From NCBI RefSeq assembly GCF_900141845.1, contig NZ_FQZB01000017.1, positions 1 to 64,000 of the forward strand: a stretch of 64,000 nucleotides of DNA, given 5' to 3'. Source of the DNA: Clostridium cavendishii DSM 21758 (GTDB taxonomy: Bacteria; Bacillota; Clostridia; Clostridiales; Clostridiaceae). Numbering within the stretch: position 1 is the first letter of the stretch; every line of letters begins with the position of its first letter. Of this stretch, positions 24,218 to 31,439 are shown one piece after another. The translations under genes were made by a program, and so were the position numbers. Below the pieces are notes generated by a model. It was given only the letters and a program-made list of their open reading frames with translations. It was not told the origin of the DNA and did not search any database.

Positions 24218-25212
24218 GAAAAAAACATTTCATTATTCTAATATTTGGGGTCTTTGGAGCGTTATTTGTTTTGCTTTTTTTTGTCGCTGTAATTTTTTCA
24301 GATGAAGAAAATGGAGGTTCGAATATTAATTATGATGGGGTCAGTGTATCAGCAGAAGTATTGGTATACAAGCCTATTGTTGAAAAATATGCTAAAGAAT
24401 ATGGAATTTCAGAATATGTAAATTATTTACTTGCTATTATGCAGGTAGAATCTGGAGGAACGCTTCAAGATGTTATGCAATCAAGTGAATCAATGGGGCT
24501 TCCTGCAAATATATTAAGTGCAGAAGAATCTATAAAGCAGGGCTGCAAGTATTTTGCGGCTCTGCTTAAAACAGCTAAAAGTAAGGATTGTGATATTAAC
24601 ACAGTTATACAAGCTTACAATTATGGTGGTGGTTTTATTGATTATGTAGCAACTAAAGGAAAGAAATACTCCTTTCAGCTTGCAGAAAATTTTTCAGATG
24701 AAAAGTCTGGAGGTAGCAAAGTAAAATATGACAATCCGATAGCTGTTAAAGAAAATGGAGGATGGAAGTACAGCTATGGAAATATGTTTTATGTTTTGCT
24801 GGTATCAGAGTATATAACATCAGAAAAATTTGATGATTCAACGGTACAAGCAATTATGAATGAAGCATTGAAATATGAAGGATGGAAGTATGTATATGGC
24901 GGATATAATCCAACAACCTCTTTTGATTGTAGCGGACTTGTTCAGTGGTGTTATGGAAAAGCTGGTATCAATTTACCTAGAACAGCACAAGAGCAGTATG
25001 ACGCTACACAGCATATTTCATTGTCAGAAGCAAAGGCTGGGGATTTGGTATTTTTTCATTCGACTTATGATGCTGGAACTTATATTACTCATGTTGGAAT
25101 ATATCAAGGGAATAAGCGTATGTATCATGCTGGCAATCCAATAGGTTACACAGATTTGGCAAGCTCTTATTGGCAAGAGCATTTAGCTGGTGCAGGAAGA
25201 ATTAAAAAATAG
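24214..25212 (+). CDS. lysozyme-like / NlpC-P60 cell-wall hydrolase (Tn916 Orf14-like)
   Basis: A 332-aa secreted, membrane-anchored two-domain hydrolase that opens the wall for DNA transfer, as CwlT does in ICEBs1. A hydrophobic anchor (about 5-28) is followed by a lysozyme-like domain (AIMQVESGG, active Glu near residue 79) and a C-terminal NlpC/P60 domain with catalytic Cys in SFDCSGLVQW near 234, and His residues in ITHVGIY and MYHAGN. The start overlaps the previous stop as ATGA. Confidence 0.92.
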   Translation: MRKKHFIILIFGVFGALFVLLFFVAVIFSDEENGGSNINYDGVSVSAEVLVYKPIVEKYAKEYGISEYVNYLLAIMQVESGGTLQDVMQSSESMGLPANILSAEESIKQGCKYFAALLKTAKSKDCDINTVIQAYNYGGGFIDYVATKGKKYSFQLAENFSDEKSGGSKVKYDNPIAVKENGGWKYSYGNMFYVLLVSEYITSEKFDDSTVQAIMNEALKYEGWKYVYGGYNPTTSFDCSGLVQWCYGKAGINLPRTAQEQYDATQHISLSEAKAGDLVFFHSTYDAGTYITHVGIYQGNKRMYHAGNPIGYTDLASSYWQEHLAGAGRIKK

Positions 25213-25230
25213 AAAGAAGGATTATAGTAT

Positions 25231-26139
25231 ATGGTAAATTTTTTGAAAAGAAAAAAGAAAATAAAACAGCCCAAAGTTAAAAAGCTGAGAGTATATAAAG
25301 TAAATACACATAAAAAAGCAGTAATCGCTTTGTGGATGCTTCTTATAACTAGCTTTTGTTTTGCAGTATATAAAAATTTTACTGCAATAAACATTAAAAC
25401 AGTTCATGAAACTAAAGTTATTGATAAAGAAATTGTGGATACCCATAAGATAGAAAATTTTGTGAAAAATTTTGCAAAAGATTATTATTCATGGCAGCCA
25501 TCACAGGCTTCCATTGAAAGCAGAAATGAAGCAATTAAAAAATATCTTACAGAAGAATTGCAAACTTTGAATGTTGATACCATTCGCAGAGATATACCAA
25601 CTAGCTCTACAGTTCAAAACGTGGAGATTTGGGCTGTAAAACAAGATGGAGAAAAGCAATTTCAAGTAACTTTTACAGTAGACCAGTTTATTACAGATGG
25701 TGAAAATAAGAAAAGTATAAGTTCTTCATATGAAGTTATAGTATATGTAGATGATTCTGGAAACATGGTTATAATAAAAAATCCTACAATTTGCAACATA
25801 CCTTCAAAATCAAGTTATGAGCCAAAAACAAAAGAAGATGATGGAACGGTTGATGCATTAACTACTGGAGAAATTAACGAATTTCTAAAGACCTTCTTTA
25901 AGCTCTACCCAACGGCAACTGAAAAGGAACTATCTTACTATGTAAAAGATAGCGCATTGAAGCCTATTGGTCTAAATTATTCATTTGCAGAATTACTTAA
26001 CCCAATATACACAAAGAAAGGAAATAAAATCCAAGTATTTGTATCAGTGAAATATCTAGACCAGCAGACAAAGGTAACGCAAATTTCACAGTTTGATTTA
26101 ACACTTGAAAAGAACCAAAATTGGATGATTGTTAAGTAA
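25231..26139 (+). CDS. TcpC-like conjugal transfer protein (Tn916 Orf13-like)
   Basis: A 302-aa bitopic protein: a very basic N terminus, one helix (about 30-48), then two NTF2/VirB8-like extracellular domains (about 65-190 and 205-300). TcpC stabilises the transfer channel across the wall. It is the last gene of the transfer operon. GAAGGA precedes the ATG. Confidence 0.88.
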   Translation: MVNFLKRKKKIKQPKVKKLRVYKVNTHKKAVIALWMLLITSFCFAVYKNFTAINIKTVHETKVIDKEIVDTHKIENFVKNFAKDYYSWQPSQASIESRNEAIKKYLTEELQTLNVDTIRRDIPTSSTVQNVEIWAVKQDGEKQFQVTFTVDQFITDGENKKSISSSYEVIVYVDDSGNMVIIKNPTICNIPSKSSYEPKTKEDDGTVDALTTGEINEFLKTFFKLYPTATEKELSYYVKDSALKPIGLNYSFAELLNPIYTKKGNKIQVFVSVKYLDQQTKVTQISQFDLTLEKNQNWMIVK

Positions 26140-26162
26140 ATCAAAGCAACTTTTCTCCATTT

Positions 26163-26200
26163 GGGGTAATACCAGCATCTGACGATGTTGGCTACACCCC
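26163..26200 (+). promoter_or_regulatory. hairpin after the transfer operon
   Basis: GGGGTA..CCAGCATC / GATGTTGG..TACACCCC closes a stable stem with a TGAC loop but has no T-run. It may be an RNA stabiliser or an antitermination end point rather than a simple terminator. Confidence 0.5.
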
Positions 26201-26339
26201 TTAATTAATGTATTTCTCCATTTTTACACTCATTTATTTCCTTTTGATTTTAAATATTTTTGTATCCAAGTATATTTAGGGGCTTAAGAGTAACAATATT
26301 GCCTCATTGGAGCATTAGACAAAAACTTAAAAAGTCATA

Positions 26340-26384
26340 ATTATAAATACTAAGTAATAGTTTAAATGAACTACTATTTAGTTT
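26340..26384. terminator. bidirectional hairpin between tcpC and the tetR-type gene
   Basis: ACTAAGTAATAGTT / AACTACTATTTAGT separates two convergent genes. Confidence 0.6.
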
Positions 26385-27252
26385 AAGTTATTTTAGCAAC
26401 TAGTTCTAATGCATCGTCTACTAAACTTTTAAGTTCATGTATTTTTCTAAGATAACTTAACAGGGCATGTAATATATATATCCTTGGCTTATTAGAAATG
26501 ATTTCTTCTAATAAAGCTGATACAATACTACTTGCTTCATCTTTTTGGTTATTGTTTTTTAATGAAGATACTGAAAGATTCAGTTCATTAAATATTGTAA
26601 TAATCTCATCTTTGAGAGTTCTAGCTTGTAAATCTGTAGTTTCACTGTTTTTCAACAGCTCTTTATTAATTAATGGAATATGCTTGGTTTCAATTAAGTT
26701 TGAGATAACAGCCCCAATTTGCTGAACTATGAAAATTGCAACATCATTGATTGAAACATTAACTGTACTTTCAAGAAAAAAAAATTGATATGATTTTATG
26801 ATGCCACGTAAAAAAATTAATAATTCTCCAAGGTACGGTTCGATTATATCTCCATAAGCTGTAATTAAACATCGTTCATGCCAAGCAAGTAAACGCGCTC
26901 GTCCTTCATTCAGAACATGAGTAAATTTAGGATTTGCTTGTATTGCTACGTCTCTGTAGTCAATTATCATAAAGCTATTTTTAACAAAATAGCTAATTTG
27001 ATAAGCTATTTCTTGACTTAATCTATCTAAAGGCGTATTTCCATTATCAAACTTCATTTCATTAAAAAATTGTTCAAAGCAGTCATTGAATACTTCAATA
27101 AAAAGTTCATCTTTGGAAGGAAAAAATTTATATAGTGTACCTTTTGCAATTTCGCAAGAATCTGCAATTTCTTGCATTGATGTAAAATGAAAGCCTTTTC
27201 TAATAAAAAGTAAACTCGATTTATTTAATATTTGAGAACGCATATTATTCAT
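26383..27252 (-). CDS. TetR/AcrR-family regulator
   Basis: A 289-aa regulator with an N-terminal helix-turn-helix (TSMQEIADSCEIAKGTLYKFF, about 23-43) and a long ligand-binding part. It is longer than the usual 190-220 aa and has a C-terminal extension from about 210. The Met at 27252 is chosen because GAAAGGAAGTGA precedes it. It is divergent from the TauE exporter gene, and an inverted repeat lies between them, so it probably controls that gene and itself. The inducer is unknown. Confidence 0.82.
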   Translation of the reverse strand: MNNMRSQILNKSSLLFIRKGFHFTSMQEIADSCEIAKGTLYKFFPSKDELFIEVFNDCFEQFFNEMKFDNGNTPLDRLSQEIAYQISYFVKNSFMIIDYRDVAIQANPKFTHVLNEGRARLLAWHERCLITAYGDIIEPYLGELLIFLRGIIKSYQFFFLESTVNVSINDVAIFIVQQIGAVISNLIETKHIPLINKELLKNSETTDLQARTLKDEIITIFNELNLSVSSLKNNNQKDEASSIVSALLEEIISNKPRIYILHALLSYLRKIHELKSLVDDALELVAKIT

Positions 27253-27357
27253 ATTGTCACTTCCTTTCAATTGTACTATTATTTTTAGGTTATCATTCTC
27301 ATTGATAAAAATCAATATAGTTTTTTAAGTCATTTGAAATATAATGTTGACAATTAT

Positions 27358-27389
27358 GACTTTCAAATCTAAAATAAAACTTGAAAGTC
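27358..27389. promoter_or_regulatory. putative TetR operator
   Basis: GACTTTCAA / TTGAAAGTC, nine perfect base pairs with a 14-nt gap, between the divergent tetR-type and tauE-type genes. A related half site lies near 27330. Confidence 0.6.
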
Positions 27390-27418
27390 ACACACTAATA
27401 AATTAAGGAGCGATGCTA

Positions 27419-27490
27419 ATGTCAGCTATACAATTTAATGATATCTTAATTTCTAAATTCTTATTACAACTAGGGGAGGAACAAATATGA
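27419..27490 (+). CDS. possible 23-aa coupling peptide before tauE
   Basis: The ATG has AAGGAG 7 bp upstream, and the frame ends in the ATGA that starts the exporter gene. The sequence (MSAIQFNDILISKF...) has no known match. It may serve translational coupling rather than encode a working protein. Confidence 0.4.
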   Translation: MSAIQFNDILISKFLLQLGEEQI

Positions 27491-28260
27491 TTTATATTGC
27501 ACTTCCTGTGGTAGGTTTTTTGGTTGGACTTCTAATCATTTCACTTGGTGGAGGAGGTGGTGGAATTTATGTTGGAATTTTAACAATATTTTTTAATATT
27601 TCACCTGCAATTGCTACATCTACTTCATTAGCTACTATCATTCCAACAACAGCGATTGGAACATTCAGTCATTGGAAGGCTGGAAATATTCGTATTAGGT
27701 TTGGACTTATAATGATAAGTGGTGGTGTTTTAGGTGCAATTGTAGGTTCCTTATGTTCAAGTGTTTTTCCAGTAAATTTATATAACAAATTTACTGGAAT
27801 TGTTATTCTTTATCTTGGCATACAGATGTTACGTTCTTTATTCAAAAAACGAAAAAAAACAACTACTGAGAAACAAATGCAACATAAATCAAATATATAT
27901 TCTAATTTTTTAGCAGTTGTATTTGGATTAATTGGTGGTATTATGTCTGGTATTGTAGGTATAAGCGGAAGTATTCCAGTTGTAGCTGGTCTAACTATTC
28001 TTGGGTGCAGTGTGCTTGAAACTGTGGGTACTTCTGTAATGGTGCTTGTTGGTATTTCCATAACAGGTTTTCTTATGCATCTAGGCCTTGGCAGTGTTGA
28101 TTGGAAACTTGTTGGGCTATTATCAACTGGCACAATGAGTGGAGCATTTGTTGCACCATTATTATTGAATAGAGTGGATAAGAAAAAATTAGAGAAGATT
28201 ATCCAACCTGTTCTTTTAATTATGACTATAGCTATTGGAATAGCTTTGATTTTTAAATAG
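27487..28260 (+). CDS. TauE/SafE-family anion exporter
   Basis: A 257-aa membrane protein with about eight helices in two similar halves. The Gly-rich GGGGGGIYVGI early in the first half and the GIVGISGSIPVVAGL segment in the second are typical of the sulfite/sulfoacetate exporter family (PF01925). It is cargo of the ICE, in the position where Tn916 carries tet(M). With a dedicated TetR regulator it is likely an inducible efflux or uptake system. The substrate is unknown. Confidence 0.82.
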   Translation: MIYIALPVVGFLVGLLIISLGGGGGGIYVGILTIFFNISPAIATSTSLATIIPTTAIGTFSHWKAGNIRIRFGLIMISGGVLGAIVGSLCSSVFPVNLYNKFTGIVILYLGIQMLRSLFKKRKKTTTEKQMQHKSNIYSNFLAVVFGLIGGIMSGIVGISGSIPVVAGLTILGCSVLETVGTSVMVLVGISITGFLMHLGLGSVDWKLVGLLSTGTMSGAFVAPLLLNRVDKKKLEKIIQPVLLIMTIAIGIALIFK

Positions 28261-28285
28261 CACATATTATTAAATAAAGACTTGA

Positions 28286-28366
28286 AAAATTCAATAAAAA
28301 CTAAGGGATTAAATGTTTAACACCTTTAATTTCTTATCACACGTGACTTTCTTTTTATTGAATTTT
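28286..28366. repeat. 15-bp inverted repeat with nested hairpin
   Basis: AAAATTCAATAAAAA / TTTTTATTGAATTTT encloses 51 bp with a second partial stem. Placed after tauE, it may be a bidirectional terminator or a small relic element. Confidence 0.5.
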
Positions 28367-28400
28367 AATTGCAATTACAGTAAGTTTTGGAGGAACAATT

Positions 28401-28850
28401 ATGAGTAAAGAATTTTTGAAAAAGTTACCAAAGGCAGTAAGCTTTGAAGTTACAAGCAAAGATATTATAGATGAAAAAACATTTGCATTGGAACACTTTT
28501 CTGGAATATTTGGCGTAGAAGATGGTCAAGATGCATCTCCTCATTTATCTTGGTCAGGAGCACCAGAAGGTACAAAGAGTTATGCTGTAACTATTTATGA
28601 TATAGATGCACAAACTGGTTCCGGATTACCACAGGGAGCATTTCCACTTCCTAATGATGCAAGTGTAACAAGATTTATATGAGCTGCTCCACCAGCTGGA
28701 CAAGGTCAACATACATATGTAATTGTTGTTTATGTTTTAGATGTTGAAAATATAGGTGTACTAGGTAATACAACGCCAGCATTTCTTGGATTCAGTATGA
28801 TTGGGCATACTCTTGGACGAGCGGTTATGACTGTAACCGCAGAATTATAA
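28401..28850 (+). pseudogene. YbhB/YbcL (phosphatidylethanolamine-binding-like) gene, broken
   Basis: The frame opens with a good ribosome site (TTTTGGAGGAAC) and encodes a YbhB-like start (SFEVTSKDI, DASPHLSWSGAPEGTKSYAVTIYDIDA). A TGA at 28680-28682 interrupts it where a Gly (GGA) is expected before AAPPAGQG. After the stop the same frame runs to 28850 and ends like a complete family member (GHTLGRAVMTVTAEL). The usual middle segment with the HW motif is also missing, so the product would be about 149 aa instead of about 160-180. Both a nonsense change and an internal deletion point to decay. Confidence 0.8.
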
Positions 28851-28908
28851 TATATAAAGTTATAATAGTTTTATCTATTATAAAAAGATAAAGTGATGAG
28901 AAAATGAA

Positions 28909-29144
28909 ATGAAGTTAGTTAATTTGAAATCAGAAGAAGAAATTCGTTTAGAGATCATGGTTAATCAAGGTATTATAGATGTAGAAAAAGAAGCTACTCT
29001 TTCTGGCCATACTATTGGAAATAGCATAAGTGCTCGAGAGCTTTAAATGCGAACTGGACAATGTTATTAGGTAAAACAGGTGATGAGTTTGAAGCATTGC
29101 AGGATGAATTAATAAAAGAAATATTAGAATTTGTAGTAGAATGA
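28909..29144 (+). pseudogene. remnant of an unidentified gene, frameshifted
   Basis: A frame with AUG at 28909 runs 46 codons to a stop near 29047. After a shift, a second frame (NWTMLLGKTGDEFEALQDE) continues to 29144. Together they look like one decayed gene of about 78 codons. I do not recognise the family. Confidence 0.45.
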
Positions 29145-29234
29145 ATAGACAAACATATCTAAATCGAGACAAATCAATAAAAAAGTTATTTATTAAAATA
29201 GATAAGACGAAAGGTAAAATAGATAGACACTATA

Positions 29235-29582
29235 CTATATTTCCTTAGATTTTATAATCCCATCAGCTAGCGTATCGATAAGCATTAGTTCTTTTTTATC
29301 AAAAATATTCATTTAGTTTCGATTTGTCTCCGTTTGGTACTTTTTATAGTATTAGTGCTAGGGTAAAAATATTGGTCTACTGAAATATTAAGCAATGTTA
29401 CTAAATCGCAAAAAAATCGTAGGCTTTAATGCTGACCATTATTCTCAATAGTTGTTGAATAGCGAGAGTCAATGCAAATGATATTTCCAACCTACTCACG
29501 TGTCAGCCCTTTTTTTCATTCGGGCTTCCTTTGTAGCAAGTCCAAATGCTGTAAAATTATATTTTTCATCTTTGTTACGCAT
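29235..29582 (-). pseudogene. XRE-family ICE regulator, frameshifted
   Basis: Read on the minus strand from 29582: MRNKDEKYNFTAFG, then TKEARMKK, a break, VGNIICIDSRYSTTIENN, a stop in place of a residue near GQH, then LRFFCDLVTLLNISVDQYF and a last piece ELMLIDTLADGIIKS. This is the helix-turn-helix regulator usually found at this point in Tn916/Tn1549-like ICEs (about 115 aa). At least two frame breaks and an internal stop are visible, so no working repressor is expected. Loss of it could change control of the ICE. Confidence 0.78.
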
Positions 29583-30077
29583 ATCTAATCACCTAAGTAC
29601 AATCTACAGTTCCTAATAATTGTGTAACAGGTATAGAAAAACGTATTATTAGGTTTTATAATTCTGATTATGTATTGTTTGAAAAAAATATACTGTTGTA
29701 CGGTAAATAAAAAAACCGCTATTACAGCAGTATCCTTTTCTTGCGCTCATTTAAATATAGTTATACGGCGGTTTTGAATAATTGAAGCTGTCGTATTTTT
29801 TTCTTGAAATTCGGAAGGTACAACCCAATGTAAATTTTATAAGCGGCGGCTAATAGGAGGTAGCTGCTATTAAAATGTATGATTGCTTAACAGAATTATA
29901 CTTTGGGTTCTTTAATAAAAAAATTTATTATACAGCAATAAATAAAAAATATCATCAATATGCTCTTTTGAAACATATTGGAGAAATAATTAAATCAAAA
30001 GCACATAAACAGATTAAACGCTCTGATTATGTGCTTTTTTGGACTTTAAAAATCTTATTGAAAAAATTTTTAAAGAA
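29583..30077 (+). other. leader region upstream of the Orf7-like gene
   Basis: It contains stems CCTAATAAT / ATTATTAGG (29611-29656) and AAAACCGC / GCGGTTTT (about 29711-29776), and a terminator-like hairpin at 29997-30042 (AAAGCACATAA..CAGA / CTGATTATGTGCTTTTTT). A frame from 29875 (MYDCLTELYFG) with AGGAGG upstream reads through the last hairpin and could be a leader peptide. I see no clear gene. Confidence 0.45.
29997..30042 (+). terminator. attenuator-like hairpin upstream of the Orf7-like gene
   Basis: Long stem ending in six T residues about 120 bp before the next gene. Confidence 0.7.
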
Positions 30078-30167
30078 ATGCAACAAAAGTCACCTCGTTT
30101 GGAAGTTACGTTGCGGAAAGAGGAAAGACCTCAACCACTTCGTGACAGAAAGGGGGTGAACTTATGA
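30078..30167 (+). CDS. possible 29-aa basic peptide
   Basis: MQQKSPRLEVTLRKEERPQP and nine further residues, basic. Its stop overlaps the ATG of the Orf7-like gene (ATGA), suggesting coupling. No clear ribosome site is seen in front, so it may instead be the end of a decayed longer gene. Confidence 0.35.
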   Translation: MQQKSPRLEVTLRKEERPQPLRDRKGVNL

Positions 30168-30580
30168 AAGCATCTTCTTTTGAAAAGGCAATTGAAGCTC
30201 AATTTGATTGTCTTACAAAGAAAGTCATTAAGTATGAGAGAAGTAAGTATTATAGAGATATTTCTAGACATTGGAGAAATGAAATTTCATTCTCTGATTT
30301 ATTGGAAGTAGAATTGGAGCACTTTTATAGCATAGACAAATATCCTAGTGAGTATACAGCATTTAATGTTCTTGGAATGGAAGTACAAATAATGGATAGG
30401 CAGTTAAGCAAAATTCTAAAAGTGCTACCAGAGAAGAAAAGAAATATTATTTTACTATCATACTTTATGGATATGTCAGATTTAGAAATTGGAAAACTAA
30501 TGAATCTCGTACGCAGCACAATTTATCGACATAGGACAAGCACGCTGAAAGAAATAAAAAAATTGTACAAGGAGGAATAA
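30164..30580 (+). CDS. sigma-70-like regulator (Tn916 Orf7-like)
   Basis: A 138-aa protein of the sigma-like family found near the right end of Tn916-type elements. The C-terminal region 4-like helix-turn-helix (ILKVLPEKKRNIILLSYFMD ... NLVRSTIYRHR) is clear; region 2 is weak. In Tn916 this gene promotes transcription of the mobility genes. AGAAAGGGGGTG precedes the ATG. Confidence 0.82.
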   Translation: MKASSFEKAIEAQFDCLTKKVIKYERSKYYRDISRHWRNEISFSDLLEVELEHFYSIDKYPSEYTAFNVLGMEVQIMDRQLSKILKVLPEKKRNIILLSYFMDMSDLEIGKLMNLVRSTIYRHRTSTLKEIKKLYKEE

Positions 30581-30584
30581 GAAT

Positions 30585-30818
30585 ATGAAGAAGAAGAAAA
30601 ATCTATCATTTGATATTATTGTAGCTGCCACGGATGGAGATAAAGAAGCAATTAAAAAGTCTTTGGACTTCTATGATGGTTATATATCAAAATTAAGTTT
30701 ACGTAAAATGTATGATGATTATGGAAATGTTTATATGGTTGTTGACAGTGAATTAAAGGGTAGAATACAAACTGCTGTAATGAATATGATTTTGAATTTT
30801 GAGATTATTGTAGTTTAG
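30585..30818 (+). CDS. helix-turn-helix protein (Tn916 Orf8-like)
   Basis: A 77-aa protein (SFDIIVAATDGDKEAIKKSL, DDYGNVYMVVDSELKGRI) of the Orf8/HTH_16 family that always follows the Orf7-like gene in this ICE class. AGGAGG precedes it and the gap is 4 bp, so the two are co-transcribed. Probably a regulatory partner. Confidence 0.8.
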   Translation: MKKKKNLSFDIIVAATDGDKEAIKKSLDFYDGYISKLSLRKMYDDYGNVYMVVDSELKGRIQTAVMNMILNFEIIVV

Positions 30819-30960
30819 AGATTTTATATGAAATATATGTTTTGTCCTCTTTCCAAAATGCTTCATTTAATATCATATAAAAGTTAATCAAATAATTATT
30901 GCTTGATATCTAAAAGCTTTTATTGTTCTTTGAAAACTAAATAAAGCAATCGAATACATT

Positions 30961-31198
30961 TTAATAAGAAGATAGCCGACAGACTGATACGCCATGACCA
31001 TAAAGCGAGCGATTATTGTCAGTGTACTGTAGATAATCTTTGGCAAGATTATCGCCATGATTTTTTATTACAATAATGATACTCCCGTATAGCCTTAGTC
31101 CGAGCGTGATAAAACCGTCGCAGACAATGGATACGGCTGCATGAGAACCATGCAGGGGTTAGATTCCCGTGAGCTGAGCCACAGCTATTCGATTTGTT
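30961..31198 (+). ncRNA. candidate structured RNA upstream of the recombinase operon
   Basis: A non-coding stretch, richer in GC than its surroundings. Visible stems: GATAATCTT / AAGATTATC with a TGGC loop (31032-31053), GCATG / CATGC (31139-31153), GGG / CCC (31155-31168) and AGCTG / CAGCT (31172-31186). No frame with a ribosome site crosses it. It lies 34 bp before the 48-aa gene. It could be a riboregulator, an antitermination RNA or an RNA part of the mobility control. I do not recognise a named class. Confidence 0.5.
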
Positions 31199-31232
31199 TA
31201 GTAAATAATAGATTAGCAGAAAGGGGGATTAT

Positions 31233-31379
31233 ATGAACAAGGATTTGATTAGTTACAGTATGCAACTTGCAATGTTAAAAAAATTACTTGTTCGTAAGCT
31301 GATTTCAGAAGAAGAATATATAAAGGTAAAAAAAGGACTTATGAAAGATTATAAGATAGTATCAGATATAACTGCTTGA
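31233..31379 (+). CDS. 48-aa SHOCT-like small protein
   Basis: MNKDLISYSMQLAMLKKLLV followed by RKLISEEEYIKVKKGLMKDY. The pattern 'leucine-rich helix, L-I-S-E-E-E-Y, K-K-G-L' resembles the SHOCT domain, often found beside recombinases in ICEs. The strong site AGAAAGGGGG precedes the ATG. It may be an excision helper (recombination directionality factor), which is an inference from position and size. Confidence 0.6.
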   Translation: MNKDLISYSMQLAMLKKLLVRKLISEEEYIKVKKGLMKDYKIVSDITA

Positions 31380-31439
31380 ATCGCAGTTCTTTTGGTTGTA
31401 TAATTAATACAACAAAAGGAATACGGAAGGGTGGTTTAT

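Noticed and set aside
29875..30159. 94-codon frame with AGGAGG upstream as a real gene
   Set aside because: It reads through a strong U-tailed hairpin (29997-30042), its composition is that of leader DNA and no domain is visible. Kept only as a leader region.
31125..31190. tRNA-like piece (GGGGTTAGATTCCCG resembles a T-arm)
   Set aside because: No acceptor stem, anticodon arm or CCA end can be drawn around it, so it is treated as part of a candidate structured RNA.
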